Assembly: GCA_937899415.1 (NCBI GenBank)
Contig: CALBPI010000062.1
Coordinates: forward strand, 62,001-126,000
Direction of reading: 5' to 3'
DNA length: 64,000 bases
DNA from: an uncultured Gammaproteobacteria bacterium
Lineage (GTDB): Bacteria; Pseudomonadota; Gammaproteobacteria; Steroidobacterales; Woeseiaceae
Shown: piece after piece, positions 39,755 to 48,561 of the stretch
How the letters are laid out: each line of letters starts with the position of its first letter
Position numbering within the stretch: the stretch's first letter is position 1
Position numbers and translations under genes: made by a program
The notes under the pieces: generated by a model
Seen by the model: the letters and a program-made list of their open reading frames with translations, nothing else
The model's database searches: none
Told to the model about the DNA's origin: nothing

Positions 39755-40404
39755 GCTCCCGGGAAGGTATCGGCATGACGTCGATGCGCACGCGCGAACG
39801 ATTGGTGCGGCGGCTACAGGAGCAGGGCATTCGTGCGCCGGCTGTGTTGGGTCGCATCCGTGATGTGCCGCGCCACCTGTTCATGGACGAGGCACTTGCA
39901 AGCCGCGCTTACGAGGATACGGCGTTGCCCATCGGGCTCGGACAGACGATCAGCCAGCCCTACGTCGTGGCGCGCATGACCGAGGCGCTCATCGAGGCGG
40001 GCGCACCCGAAAAGGTGCTCGAGGTCGGCACCGGTTGTGGTTACCAGACAGCGGTGCTCGCGCCGCTGGTGGGCAAGGTATTCTCGGTGGAATACCTGAA
40101 GCCCCTGTTGCGCAAGGCGCGCCAGAACGTGGCGGCGCTCAGTCTCTACAACGTCCGCTACCGACAAGGCGATGGCTGGCAGGGCTGGTCCAAGTACGCG
40201 CCCTACGATGGCATCATCGTGGCGGCGGCGCCGGAACTCATTCCAACGGCGCTACTCGAACAGCTGGCAGATGGCGGGCGCATGGTCCTGCCCGTGGGCC
40301 CGCCGCGTAACCAGCGCCTGATGCGCATCACGCGGACGGACAACGACTATCGACAGGAAGACCTGGGCGGCGTGAGTTTCGTCCCGCTGGTCCGATCAAC
40401 CTGA
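39751..40404 (+). CDS. pcm: Protein-L-isoaspartate O-methyltransferase
   Basis: Pcm repairs isoaspartyl residues in aged proteins using S-adenosylmethionine. The 217-residue GTG-started product has the SAM motif VLEVGTGCGYQTAVLAPLVG near residue 90, VPRHLFMDE in the N-terminal substrate region, and TISQPYVVARM. A nearby ATG at 39775 is an alternative start. It overlaps surE by 4 nt, the usual surE-pcm pair; the standard continuation nlpD-rpoS is only partly kept here (nlpD is present, rpoS is not). Confidence 0.95.
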   Translation: MSSREGIGMTSMRTRERLVRRLQEQGIRAPAVLGRIRDVPRHLFMDEALASRAYEDTALPIGLGQTISQPYVVARMTEALIEAGAPEKVLEVGTGCGYQTAVLAPLVGKVFSVEYLKPLLRKARQNVAALSLYNVRYRQGDGWQGWSKYAPYDGIIVAAAPELIPTALLEQLADGGRMVLPVGPPRNQRLMRITRTDNDYRQEDLGGVSFVPLVRST

Positions 40405-40414
40405 GGCAGGCACC

Positions 40415-40996
40415 GTGAAACTGTTCACGCCACTCTACGACTGGGTGCTCCAACGCGCACGTCACCGACACGCCGTGTACTGGCTGGGTGCGCTCAGCTT
40501 TGCGGAGTCCTCGTTTTTCCCGATTCCCCCCGATGTCATGCTCGCCCCCATGGCGCTGGCCGAGCGGGCGCGCGCGTTTTTCTACGCGGCCGTGACCACC
40601 GTGACCTCGGTGCTGGGCGGGATCCTCGGTTTCGCGATCGGCTGGTTCCTGCTGGCCTCGATCGAGCCCTGGTTGCTCGAGAGTCACTACGCGGAGGCCT
40701 ATCTCACGGCGCAGCGCTGGTTTGAGGATTACGGCATATGGATCGTCTTCGTCGCCGGCTTCTCGCCTATTCCCTACAAGGTCTTCACGATCGGGGCGGG
40801 CGCGGCGGCCATGAACTTCCCCGCGTTCGTCGCGGCGTCGCTGATCGGTCGCGGTGCGCGCTTCTTCCTGGTCGCTGGGCTCATGTACGCGGGGGGACCC
40901 GAAGCGGCCAATCACCTGCGTCGCTACGTCGATCTCATCGGCTGGATTGTTGTGGCTGCGGTCGTTGCGGTGCTGGCGTGGATCGCCGTCACCTGA
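40415..40996 (+). CDS. yqaA: YqaA/DedA-type membrane protein
   Basis: A 193-residue VTT-domain membrane protein starting from GTG. It has about four hydrophobic segments (roughly 20-45, 50-75, 105-130 and 170-192), with the family loops FAESSFFPIPPDVMLAPMAL and FVAGFSPIPYKVFTIGAGAA. DedA-superfamily proteins act in lipid flipping and membrane homeostasis; the specific role of the YqaA branch is not established. It lies between pcm and nlpD, overlapping nlpD by 19 nt, an arrangement known from related gammaproteobacteria. Confidence 0.88.
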   Translation: MKLFTPLYDWVLQRARHRHAVYWLGALSFAESSFFPIPPDVMLAPMALAERARAFFYAAVTTVTSVLGGILGFAIGWFLLASIEPWLLESHYAEAYLTAQRWFEDYGIWIVFVAGFSPIPYKVFTIGAGAAAMNFPAFVAASLIGRGARFFLVAGLMYAGGPEAANHLRRYVDLIGWIVVAAVVAVLAWIAVT

Positions 40997-41667
40997 TCAC
41001 GGCTCTTGCGGGCGTTGTGCTCGCAGGCTGCGGTGGCAAGGCGTTCAACTGGGAGGCGCCGCCGCAGACCGAGCGTGTGCCGGCAAAGGGCACCTACACC
41101 GTGCGGTCCGGCGACACGCTTTACAGCATTGCGTTTCGCTACGGGCTCGACCACCGGCAATTGGCGCGCTGGAACGGGCTTAACAATGCGACCTTGATTT
41201 ACCCCGGGCAGCGCCTTCGGCTCACACAGCCGCCCGCCGCGGCGAATCAGCCACGGCCCAAGCCGCCCGCACGCCAGCCGGCACCCGCGTCAAACCTGAA
41301 CTGGGCGTGGCCCACGGCCGGGCGCATCGTGGCGCAATTCGACATGGATGCGAAGGTGCCGCGCACGGGCATTCTCATCGGTGGGCAACGCGGGCAACCC
41401 GTGCGTGCCGCGGCGCCCGGGCAGGTCGTCTACTCGGGCAGCGGCCTAAAGGGCTACGGCAAGCTCGTCATCGTGCAGCACGACACCGTGTTTCTGAGTG
41501 CCTATGGTCATAACGCTGCGTTACTGGTGGCCGAAGGCGAACGGGTCAATGCCGGTCAGCGCATCGCGACAATGGGGGAAACGGGCGCCCAGCGACCGCG
41601 GCTGCATTTCGAGATTCGGCGTAACGGCCAGCCTGTTGACCCGATGCCATTGCTGGGTTCGCGCTAG
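40978..41667 (+). CDS. nlpD: LysM/M23-like lipoprotein NlpD (amidase activator)
   Basis: NlpD activates the amidase AmiC for septal peptidoglycan splitting. I place the start at GTG 40978, giving a short lipoprotein signal with lipobox LAGC (Cys18), rather than at 40738, which lacks one. A LysM domain (YTVRSGDTLYSIAFRYGL, about residues 40-83) is followed by a proline-rich linker and an M23-like domain. The usual metal ligands are absent (GILIGGQRG where active enzymes have HxGxD, and LHFEIR without the second His), so it is catalytically inactive, as expected for NlpD. No rpoS follows. Confidence 0.9.
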   Translation: MDRRHLITALAGVVLAGCGGKAFNWEAPPQTERVPAKGTYTVRSGDTLYSIAFRYGLDHRQLARWNGLNNATLIYPGQRLRLTQPPAAANQPRPKPPARQPAPASNLNWAWPTAGRIVAQFDMDAKVPRTGILIGGQRGQPVRAAAPGQVVYSGSGLKGYGKLVIVQHDTVFLSAYGHNAALLVAEGERVNAGQRIATMGETGAQRPRLHFEIRRNGQPVDPMPLLGSR

Positions 41668-42039
41668 TCAGTCACCGCGCACCAGCGCCAGTATCACGCG
41701 ACGACCTTCTGCCAGCATCACGTTGAAGGTGCGCACGGCCGCGCCGTCATTCATGACCTCGATACCGATTCCGGCGCGCATCACGGTGCGCATCGCGGCG
41801 GCGTCGGGAAACTGCACGCGTTCGCCCGCGGCGAGCAGGATGGTCTCGGGCTCCAGCGCAACGAGCCTTGCCAGGAGGGCCTCGTCGAGGGCGCTGACGT
41901 CGCCGCACTGCCAGTCGGTCAGGATGCTGTCGGCCGTGATGGCCAGGCTGCCGCGGTAGTCGCTGCCGGCGATACGAACGCTGTCGGGCGCGTAACGCGT
42001 GATGGCATGACGCGGCGTGTCTTCGCGCGAAAACTGCAT
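41668..42039 (-). CDS. Mth938-like (DUF498) domain protein
   Basis: A 123-residue protein with the DUF498 pattern: TRYAPDSVRIAGSDYRGSLA at the start, ILTDWQCGDVSALD, then LEPETILLAAGERVQFP, and a C-terminal EVMNDGAAVRTFNVMLAEGR segment. The mitochondrial homologue NDUFAF3 is a complex I assembly factor; no function is known for the bacterial form. The longer open frame to 42660 contains unconserved residues, and the ATG at 42039 has GAGGA upstream. Its stop abuts the nlpD stop with no gap. It is divergent from the rpfE-like gene. Confidence 0.8.
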   Translation of the reverse strand: MQFSREDTPRHAITRYAPDSVRIAGSDYRGSLAITADSILTDWQCGDVSALDEALLARLVALEPETILLAAGERVQFPDAAAMRTVMRAGIGIEVMNDGAAVRTFNVMLAEGRRVILALVRGD

Positions 42040-42086
42040 GGTGTCCTCGGTATTCGGTACGACGCGCGCGACGCGGTGTGCACCGT

Positions 42087-42092
42087 TACAAT
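42087..42092 (+). promoter_or_regulatory. Possible -10 box for the rpfE-recJ operon
   Basis: TACAAT lies 28 nt before the rpfE-like start in the 81-bp divergent region. No good -35 is seen at the expected distance. Confidence 0.35.
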
Positions 42093-42120
42093 GCGCTGCC
42101 GTGATGCTCTCGATTATGCC

Positions 42121-42990
42121 ATGAAGCTGCCTGCGAGCCTGCCGCGCCGAGCGGCCGCCGTTGCCGCGCCCGCGCTGCGCGCGGCCGACCTCGATGACCT
42201 GGCCCGGGACGCCTGGCACGCTGCTCGCAACCCGCACGGCATGCGTGACCTCGGTGCCGCGCGCGCCTATTACTCGGCGGTTCGCGCGAAGGCCGATGGC
42301 ATCGAGAAACCCTGGGTGTGCGCGATCGATCCCGTGCGCTTTTCGGCCGACATGCGCGACGTGCGGCTCAGCGCCTGGCCGCTCGACGATTTCGACGCCA
42401 CCGCCGCCGACGCGCTGCACGCCTCGGTCGCCGAGTTGCTCGCAAGCGACGGTGACCCGCGATTGCGCCGGCTCGAGCTGGTTATGGCCTCGCCGGCACG
42501 TTGGTATCTTGTGGGCGAGCACGACGATGCGCTCGTGTTTCACGTAGCGCCCGCAGACAGCCTGTTGGGACACGCGCTGCGTTCGCACAAGCCCGTGGGC
42601 GATGACGGGCGGCTCGTGCAACGGCTGACCACGGAGCTGCAGATGCTGTGTCATGCGCAAGGCGCCGCGGTGTCAGGGTTCTGGTTGTCCGCGCCCGGTG
42701 GATTGCCAGAGTTAAAGCCGCAATCGCTGCCAGCGCTTGCGAGCGACGATCCGTTCTGGCGCGGGTGCTGGTCGCTGCTGGCGCCGGACGCCGTTGTCGC
42801 GAACGGGCCACTCGACGAGGTAGTCCCCGTCGGGCACGTGGTGGCTGCCGATCCGGGTTCGACCCTGCGCATCATTCATAGCGCGCTGTCCAATCCCGAA
42901 TTGCGAAGACTGACCGTCATTGCCGGCGACGCCACGGTGACGCTGGTGCGCAGTGGCTGGCGTCGCCTGTTCGGGGGGCGTGGCTCATGA
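42121..42990 (+). CDS. rpfE: RpfE-like protein (COG4255-type), function unclear
   Basis: A 289-residue soluble protein related to Xanthomonas RpfE, encoded next to recJ in the rpf cluster. Visible features are an arginine-rich N-terminus, a WCAIDPVRFSADMRDVRL-like core (here WVCAIDPVRFSADMRDVRL), a middle ARWYLVGEH segment, and a C-terminal LSNPELRRLTVIAGDATVTL. Homologues are sometimes labelled phosphoglycerate-mutase-like, but I see no diagnostic active site. The true start is taken as ATG 42121 because the longer frame runs under the divergent gene. It overlaps recJ by 4 nt, suggesting a role related to recJ-prfB-lysS or mere co-expression. Confidence 0.7.
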   Translation: MKLPASLPRRAAAVAAPALRAADLDDLARDAWHAARNPHGMRDLGAARAYYSAVRAKADGIEKPWVCAIDPVRFSADMRDVRLSAWPLDDFDATAADALHASVAELLASDGDPRLRRLELVMASPARWYLVGEHDDALVFHVAPADSLLGHALRSHKPVGDDGRLVQRLTTELQMLCHAQGAAVSGFWLSAPGGLPELKPQSLPALASDDPFWRGCWSLLAPDAVVANGPLDEVVPVGHVVAADPGSTLRIIHSALSNPELRRLTVIAGDATVTLVRSGWRRLFGGRGS

Positions 42991-44726
42991 GCGGGCGCAC
43001 GGATCCCTTACCGCTGGCCGTTCGGCCCGTCGCCGAGCACACGCTCGAAGGCATTGATCCAGTGATTGCGCGCGTGCTTGCAGCGCGCGGCATGACCCGG
43101 CCCGAAGACATCGAGCTCAGCCTCGCCCGGCTGGCGCCGGTTGGAACACTCGGCGACGTCGACGCGGCTGCTGACTTGCTGCTCGAGCACCGCAAAGGTC
43201 GCATTGTCGTCGTCGGCGACTTTGATGCGGACGGCGCCACGAGCACGGCACTGGTATTGCGCTGCCTGCGCGCCTTCGGCTTTTCCAACACCGATTTCCT
43301 GGTGCCCAATCGATTCGACTACGGCTACGGGCTGAGCCCTGAGATCGTCGATGTCGCGGCGCAGTCTGCGCCGGAGCTTATCGTAACGGTCGATAACGGC
43401 ATCTCGAGCGTCGCCGGCGTTGCGCGCGCGCGCGAGCTCGGCATTCGTGTCCTGGTCACCGATCACCACCTGCCGCCCGAGGTGTTGCCCGCGGCCGATG
43501 TCATCGTCAACCCCAATGCGCAGGACGATGAGTACCCGAGCAAGTTCCTGGCGGGCGTTGGTGTGGCGTTCTGCGTCATGGTGGCGCTTGCGCGTCGGGT
43601 CGCGGGCGACAATCCGGAGCTGGCGCGCTTGCCCGCACGGTTCCTCGATCTCGTGGCGCTTGGCACCGTGGCCGATGTCGTGCCGCTGGATCACAACAAC
43701 CGGATTCTCGTGCACGCGGGCTTGCAGCGCATTCGATCGGGGGCGTCGGTGCCCGGCATCCGCGCGCTCATCGATGTGGCGGGGCGTCGTCACGGGGATT
43801 GTGTCGCGAGCGATCTTGGATACGCCGTGGGGCCGCGCCTCAATGCTGCGGGTCGGCTCGAGGACATGGCGATTGGGATTCGCTGTCTGCTCACCGATGA
43901 CCCCGATGAGGCCGCGCGACTCGCGCTAGAGCTCGATACGATCAACCGGGCGCGGCGTGAGGTCGAGGCCGACATGCAGGACTCGGCGCTTGCGGCTGTT
44001 GCCGCCATCGAAGACGACGCGGGTTTGCCCGCTTGCGTGTGCCTGCACCAGGCCGATTGGCACCAGGGCATTGTGGGTCTCGTGGCGTCGCGCGTGCGCG
44101 AGCGTGTGCACCGGCCCGTGTTTGCCTTTGCCGACGAGGGCAAGGGTCGGCTAAAGGGCTCGGGTCGCTCGATCCCGGGCGTGCATTTACGCGATGTACT
44201 CGCGGCCGTGGACAGTCAGGCGCCTGGCCTCATCGACAAGTTTGGTGGTCACGCCATGGCCGCAGGTTTGAGTCTGTCGGCCGACGAACTGCCTGAATTT
44301 GAAGCGCGTGTCGGCGAGGCCGTTGCGGCGGTGCACCCCGAAGTCGGTCGCGCACCCAACCGGCTCACAGACGGAACGCTCGCGGCCCATGAACTCACGC
44401 TTGCACTCGCAGAACAGCTGCGCACCATCACACCCTGGGGGCAGGGTTGTCCTGAGCCTGTGTTTCAGGGTTGCTTCGCGGTTGCCTCGAGCCGCGTCGT
44501 CGGCGAACGCCATCTCAAGCTGGCGCTTGCGGGTGGTATAGAGGCGATTGCGTTCAACCAGGCTGACGACCCATTGCCCACTACGGGGGAGTGGCTCGAG
44601 CTGGCCTACCGGCTCGACGTCAACACCTGGCGCGATAGCCGCAGGCTGCAGCTTGTGGTGGAACAATGGCAACCTGAGAGGAGGCCCGCGGACGGGCCCG
44701 CGCGTGGTACGCTACGCGGCTTTTGA
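42987..44726 (+). CDS. recJ: Single-stranded-DNA 5'-3' exonuclease RecJ
   Basis: RecJ degrades single-stranded DNA 5' to 3' in recombination, mismatch and base-excision repair. The 579-residue protein (E. coli 577) contains the DHH-family motifs: [15 protein letters not shown] with the metal aspartates near 78-82, VTVDNGIS near 135, and VTDHHLP with Asp159-His160-His161. The DHHA1 and OB-like C-terminal regions follow, including [12 protein letters not shown] near residue 415. It overlaps the rpfE-like gene by 4 nt and is followed by prfB after 22 nt. Confidence 0.96.
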   Translation: MSGRTDPLPLAVRPVAEHTLEGIDPVIARVLAARGMTRPEDIELSLARLAPVGTLGDVDAAADLLLEHRKGRIVVVGDFDADGATSTALVLRCLRAFGFSNTDFLVPNRFDYGYGLSPEIVDVAAQSAPELIVTVDNGISSVAGVARARELGIRVLVTDHHLPPEVLPAADVIVNPNAQDDEYPSKFLAGVGVAFCVMVALARRVAGDNPELARLPARFLDLVALGTVADVVPLDHNNRILVHAGLQRIRSGASVPGIRALIDVAGRRHGDCVASDLGYAVGPRLNAAGRLEDMAIGIRCLLTDDPDEAARLALELDTINRARREVEADMQDSALAAVAAIEDDAGLPACVCLHQADWHQGIVGLVASRVRERVHRPVFAFADEGKGRLKGSGRSIPGVHLRDVLAAVDSQAPGLIDKFGGHAMAAGLSLSADELPEFEARVGEAVAAVHPEVGRAPNRLTDGTLAAHELTLALAEQLRTITPWGQGCPEPVFQGCFAVASSRVVGERHLKLALAGGIEAIAFNQADDPLPTTGEWLELAYRLDVNTWRDSRRLQLVVEQWQPERRPADGPARGTLRGF

Positions 44727-44748
44727 ATCTGCCGAGGCTCCCCCGGAC

Positions 44749-45844
44749 ATGGAAACCAACGCCATCCGCCAGACGATTGAAGACCTTCGCGACCGTTCGG
44801 AGTCGCTCAGGGGGTATCTTTGACTACGCGGGCCGCAAAGAGCGACTCGACGAAGTCTTAAGAGAACTCGAAGACCCGGCGGTCTGGAACGAGCCCGATC
44901 GTGCGCAGGCGCTGGGCCAGGAGCGCAGTGAACTCGAGGCCGTGGTGACCTCGCTGGACACTGTGACGTCGCGGCTCGAAGACAGCGACGGCTTACTTGA
45001 GCTCGCCATCGAAGAAAATGATGAAGCGACGGTCGAGGAAATCGTCGCCGATCTTGGCGCGATTGAAACTGCGGTTGCCGCGCTCGAATTTCGACGCATG
45101 TTTTCCGGCGAGCAGGATGCCTCGCCCGCGTTTGTGGACATTCAATCGGGTGCCGGCGGCACCGAGGCGCAGGACTGGGCGGACATGCTGTTGCGCATGT
45201 ACCTGAAGTGGGCCGAAGGCCATGGCTTCAAGGCGGAACTCGTCGAAGCCTCTGATGGCGAAGTGGCGGGCATCAAGAGTGCGACGATTCGCGTGGAAGG
45301 CGACCACGCCTACGGCTGGCTGCGCACCGAAACGGGCGTGCACCGGCTCGTGCGCAAGTCACCGTTCGATTCGGGCAACCGCAGGCACACGTCGTTTGCC
45401 TCTGTGTTCGTGTCGCCGGAGATCGATGACAGCATTGAGATCGACATTGACCCGTCCGATCTTCGTATCGACGTCTACCGCGCCAGTGGGGCCGGTGGCC
45501 AGCACGTGAACCGCACGGAGTCAGCTGTGCGCATCACGCACCTGCCGACGAACACGGTGGTTCAGTGCCAGAACGACCGATCGCAGCACAAGAACAAGGC
45601 GACCGCCATGAAGCAGCTGCAGTCGAAGCTGTTCGAGCTCGAATTGCAGAAGCGACGCAGCGAAACGCAGGCACTCGAGGACAGCAAGGCCGATGTGGGC
45701 TGGGGCAGTCAGATCCGAAGCTACGTACTCGACCAGTCGCGCATCAAGGATTTGCGCACCAACGTCGAGGCGGGCAACACGCAGGCTGTACTCGACGGCG
45801 GCCTGGACCCCTTCATCGAAGCCAGTCTCAAACAGGGTTTGTAA
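44749..45844 (+). CDS. prfB: Peptide chain release factor 2, programmed +1 frameshift
   Basis: RF2 terminates translation at UGA and UAA. The gene is read in two frames. Codons 1-24 run from ATG 44749 to CTT at 44818-44820, and an in-frame TGA follows at 44821-44823. A +1 shift resumes at GAC 44822 and continues to 45844. The total is 364 aa, against 365 in E. coli. The shift site has the internal Shine-Dalgarno AGGGGG 3 nt before CTT-TGA-C. The stop-codon-recognition SPF tripeptide ([11 protein letters not shown]) and the catalytic GGQ ([14 protein letters not shown]) are intact. It is followed by lysS after 2 nt. Confidence 0.96.
44809..44823 (+). promoter_or_regulatory. prfB programmed +1 frameshift site
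   Basis: AGGGGG-TAT-CTT-TGA is the classic autoregulatory signal. When RF2 is scarce, termination at TGA is slow and the ribosome slips +1 from CTT to TTT, helped by the upstream anti-SD pairing. The 3-nt spacing equals that of E. coli. Confidence 0.95.
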
Positions 45845-45846
45845 GC

Positions 45847-47361
45847 ATGGCCGATCAGAAAGACGACACCGCCCGAGACGAAAACAAGCTCATCGCCGAG
45901 CGTCGCCGCAAACTCGACGCACTACGTGAGACGGGCAACGCCTACCCGAACGATTTTCGCCGCGACGTGCTCGCGGGTGACGTGCATGCGCGTTACGGCG
46001 AGCTCGACGGCGATGCGCTCGAGGCCACACCGATCACCGTCAGTGTGGCAGGCCGTATGTTGACCAAGCGCGTCATGGGTAAGGCGAGCTTTGTGAAGAT
46101 CGCCGACCGCAGTGGCGAGATCCAGCTGTTCCTGCAGCGAGACAAACTGCCCGAAGGCGTCTACGCGGCGTTCAAGACCTGGGATCTTGGCGACATCGTT
46201 GCGGCAACAGGTACGCTGTTTCGCACACGCACGGGTGAGCTGACGGTGGCGGTCGATGAACTGCGGCTCTTGACCAAGTCGCTGCGCCCGTTGCCAGAGA
46301 AGTGGCACGGTCTGACGGACACCGAGACGCGTTATCGGCAGCGCTACGTGGACCTCATCATCAACGGTGAGTCGCGCGACGTGTTCCGCAAGCGCGCGCG
46401 CATCATCGGTTTCATCCGGAGCTTTCTTGAGGCGCGCGACTTCATGGAAGTGGAAACGCCCATGATGCAGACCACGCCCGGCGGCGCGATTGCGCGCCCG
46501 TTCGTGACGCACCACAACGCGCTCGACATGTCGCTGTTCCTGCGCATTGCTCCTGAGCTCAATCTGAAACGGCTTGTCGTCGGCGGCTTCGAGCGTGTCT
46601 ACGAGATCAACCGCAACTTCAGAAACGAAGGCTTGTCGACGCAGCACAATCCCGAGTTCACGATGCTCGAGCTCTACCAGGCTTATGCCGATTACAAGGA
46701 CCTCATCGATCTGCTCGAGGCCATGATTCGCGGCCTGGCCGAAGCGATTTGCGGTGGCACGACCGTGACCTGGCAGGGCGAGACCTACGACCTTGGCAAG
46801 CCGTTCGCACAGATCACGATCGAGGACTCGATTGTGGATGCTGTTCCGGCGCTCGCCCGCGATCGGCTGCGTGACATTGCGCATTTGCGCGAGGTGGCGG
46901 AGTCGCTTCAGATTCCCGTCAAAGACAGCTACGGCGCGGGTAAACTGCAGATTGAGATCTTCGAGAAGGTCGTCGAGCCGAAGCTCCGCGAGCCGACCTT
47001 TATGCTCCGTTACCCGGCCGAGGTTTCGCCGTTGTCACGGGCCAATGACGACGATCCGTTTGTCACGGATCGCTTCGAGTTGTTTATTGGCGGTCGCGAG
47101 ATTGCGAATGGCTTCTCGGAGCTCAATGACCCGGAAGACCAGGCCGCGCGTTTTCGCGCCCAGGTTGAGCAGCGGGGCGAGGGCGACGACGAAGCCATGC
47201 ATTACGACGCGGACTACATCCGGGCGCTCGAGTACGGGCTGCCGCCCACAGCGGGTCTTGGCGTCGGCATCGACCGCTTGGCGATGCTGCTAACAGACCA
47301 GGGCTCGATTCGCGACGTACTTCTGTTTCCGCACATGCGGCCCGAGGGCGGGAACGACTAG
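45847..47361 (+). CDS. lysS: Lysyl-tRNA synthetase (class II)
   Basis: LysS charges tRNA(Lys). The 504-residue protein starts at ATG 45847 just after prfB. It has an N-terminal anticodon-binding OB domain (about 60-150; [19 protein letters not shown]) and a class II catalytic core: motif 1 around [21 protein letters not shown], motif 2 [15 protein letters not shown], and motif 3 [15 protein letters not shown]. Its stop interlocks with that of ygfZ in the sequence CTAG (TAG on both strands). The recJ-prfB-lysS order is conserved in gammaproteobacteria. Confidence 0.97.
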   Translation: MADQKDDTARDENKLIAERRRKLDALRETGNAYPNDFRRDVLAGDVHARYGELDGDALEATPITVSVAGRMLTKRVMGKASFVKIADRSGEIQLFLQRDKLPEGVYAAFKTWDLGDIVAATGTLFRTRTGELTVAVDELRLLTKSLRPLPEKWHGLTDTETRYRQRYVDLIINGESRDVFRKRARIIGFIRSFLEARDFMEVETPMMQTTPGGAIARPFVTHHNALDMSLFLRIAPELNLKRLVVGGFERVYEINRNFRNEGLSTQHNPEFTMLELYQAYADYKDLIDLLEAMIRGLAEAICGGTTVTWQGETYDLGKPFAQITIEDSIVDAVPALARDRLRDIAHLREVAESLQIPVKDSYGAGKLQIEIFEKVVEPKLREPTFMLRYPAEVSPLSRANDDDPFVTDRFELFIGGREIANGFSELNDPEDQAARFRAQVEQRGEGDDEAMHYDADYIRALEYGLPPTAGLGVGIDRLAMLLTDQGSIRDVLLFPHMRPEGGND

Positions 47362-48164
47362 GCGGCGCGCGTCACCGCGCGATCGTCCGTCAGCGACAGC
47401 GCGGCATCACCGGCTTCAGCGAGTACCGCGAGGCCGGCGTTGCCGGATGCGACGGCGACTCGTGACGCTGCGCGTCCGTCCAGCATGAGCTCGGCGCCTT
47501 CCTCGAGCGAGCCACTGGCTACCTTGATGTGCTGGACGCGACGTTTGACCTTGCCCAGGTGCTCAGTGCGCGCCACTACCTCCTGCCCGGTGTAGCAGCC
47601 CTTGCTGAAACTGATGGCGCCAATGCGATCGAGACTCAGCATGTGCGGCGTGTAGCTCCCCGCTGCTGCAGGTCCGACGTCGGCGATACCCGCAGCGATG
47701 CGTGCCTGGCGCCACTGTGCATCGGCAACGAGCCCCTTCGGATCTGGCGCATCGATCGGCAGGATCGTTTCGCCAAGATCACCGATCTGCCAGCTGATTG
47801 CCTCGGGCGATCCCGGGTAGGGCGCGTCGGACAGCGGCCCCCAAGCCGGTGCGGGTCGGGTGGCCACCACGCGGTGGCTGCTACTTCGGGTGAGGTCGAC
47901 GCGGGCGCGTAGTCGGAATCGCAGGACATGCTCCAGCCACGGCTCGACCCGATCGTCACGCAGCGCGATGTACAGGGTCGAGTCCTGTCGGATCAGGGTC
48001 AAAACGGCCAGTACGCGACCTTTGGCGTCACAGCTTGCCGCGAACAGGACTGGCGCGTCGGGCGTCAGCCGCCTGAGATCCTGAGTGAGTTGTCCCTGCA
48101 GAAAGCTTTCGGCGTCTTCGCCGGTCACCTCTAACAGAGCAAGCCAGTTTGCGCGCGTTTCCAT
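47358..48164 (-). CDS. ygfZ: Folate-binding Fe-S cluster maintenance protein YgfZ
   Basis: YgfZ is a GcvT-like, tetrahydrofolate-binding protein that supports the maturation or repair of some iron-sulfur enzymes. The 268-residue product carries the defining motif [12 protein letters not shown] near residue 193, with the reactive cysteine. The ATG at 48164 is only 6 nt after a perfect TATAAT, so the mRNA may be leaderless. It is divergent from the SdhAF4-sdhCDAB operon, whose SdhB has three Fe-S clusters; in E. coli ygfZ lies beside sdhE-ygfX. Confidence 0.92.
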   Translation of the reverse strand: METRANWLALLEVTGEDAESFLQGQLTQDLRRLTPDAPVLFAASCDAKGRVLAVLTLIRQDSTLYIALRDDRVEPWLEHVLRFRLRARVDLTRSSSHRVVATRPAPAWGPLSDAPYPGSPEAISWQIGDLGETILPIDAPDPKGLVADAQWRQARIAAGIADVGPAAAGSYTPHMLSLDRIGAISFSKGCYTGQEVVARTEHLGKVKRRVQHIKVASGSLEEGAELMLDGRAASRVAVASGNAGLAVLAEAGDAALSLTDDRAVTRAA

Positions 48165-48170
48165 ACCTGC

Positions 48171-48176
48171 ATTATA
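48171..48176 (-). promoter_or_regulatory. -10 box of ygfZ, 6 nt before its start codon
   Basis: ATTATA on the plus strand is TATAAT on the minus strand, ending 6 nt before the ygfZ ATG. Transcription starting 7 nt after the hexamer would begin at the A of ATG. No clear -35 was found. Confidence 0.5.
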
Positions 48177-48244
48177 GGCCGCCTGATGCGAATCGGGCGG
48201 GCTTTTGACGACGCCTTGTCCATGGTTTTGGCGCAGCGCGGAGG

Positions 48245-48273
48245 CTGTAACACCCTGGGGGTTCTGGCATAAT
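48245..48273 (+). promoter_or_regulatory. Candidate promoter of the sdhAF4-sdh operon
   Basis: CTGTAA (48245-48250) and CATAAT (48268-48273) are 17 nt apart; TGG before the latter makes an extended -10. The hexamer ends 7 nt before the ATG at 48281, so the transcript may be leaderless or nearly so. GAGG lies only 2 nt before the ATG, too close for a normal ribosome site. Confidence 0.5.
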
Positions 48274-48280
48274 TGAGGCG

Positions 48281-48511
48281 ATGACAAACGAAGTCGAAAA
48301 CGCATCGAAAGCACCCGCGTCCGGGGACACGAGCGGGCGCCAGCCCGACACTGAGACGCCGCTTGCCGAGCCCGTAATCCACGGCCGCGAGTCAAAGCCG
48401 GAGGCCACCGACGATACAACGTCGGGTCCGGTCGAGATTGGCGGACGAAAAGGCCCGGAACCGACGCGTTACGGGGACTGGGAAAAGAATGGTCGCTGCA
48501 TCGATTTCTGA
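48281..48511 (+). CDS. DUF1674 protein, SdhAF4-type succinate dehydrogenase assembly factor
   Basis: A 76-residue protein with a low-complexity acidic N-terminal half and the conserved DUF1674 C-terminus GGRKGPEPTRYGDWEKNGRC followed by IDF. The mitochondrial homologue SDHAF4 binds the flavinylated SdhA subunit and promotes its assembly with SdhB. Direct placement 50 nt before sdhC supports the same role here. It is best known from alphaproteobacteria and mitochondria. Its start is close to a candidate -10, so the mRNA may be leaderless. Confidence 0.85.
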   Translation: MTNEVENASKAPASGDTSGRQPDTETPLAEPVIHGRESKPEATDDTTSGPVEIGGRKGPEPTRYGDWEKNGRCIDF

Positions 48512-48537
48512 GGCAACCTCAACGTGATCACCCACTT

Positions 48538-48554
48538 CGGGTCCCTTGGGCCCG
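48538..48554 (+). other. Small hairpin before sdhC
   Basis: CGGGTCC (48538-48544) pairs with GGGCCCG (48548-48554) including one G-U pair, around a CTT loop. It ends 7 nt before the first possible sdhC start and could occlude the ribosome site, or favour the second ATG at 48583. Confidence 0.4.
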
Positions 48555-48561
48555 TCGCACA

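Noticed and set aside
40738-40977. Upstream part of the nlpD frame
   Set aside because: It overlaps yqaA out of frame and is Arg-rich without a signal; the GTG at 40978 yields a proper lipoprotein signal.
45565-45846. Upstream extension of the lysS frame into prfB
   Set aside because: No conservation; ATG 45847 directly after the prfB stop gives the normal N-terminus.
48538-48554. Intrinsic terminator between sdhAF4 and sdhC
   Set aside because: The hairpin is short with a 3-nt loop and no T-run follows, so termination is not supported.
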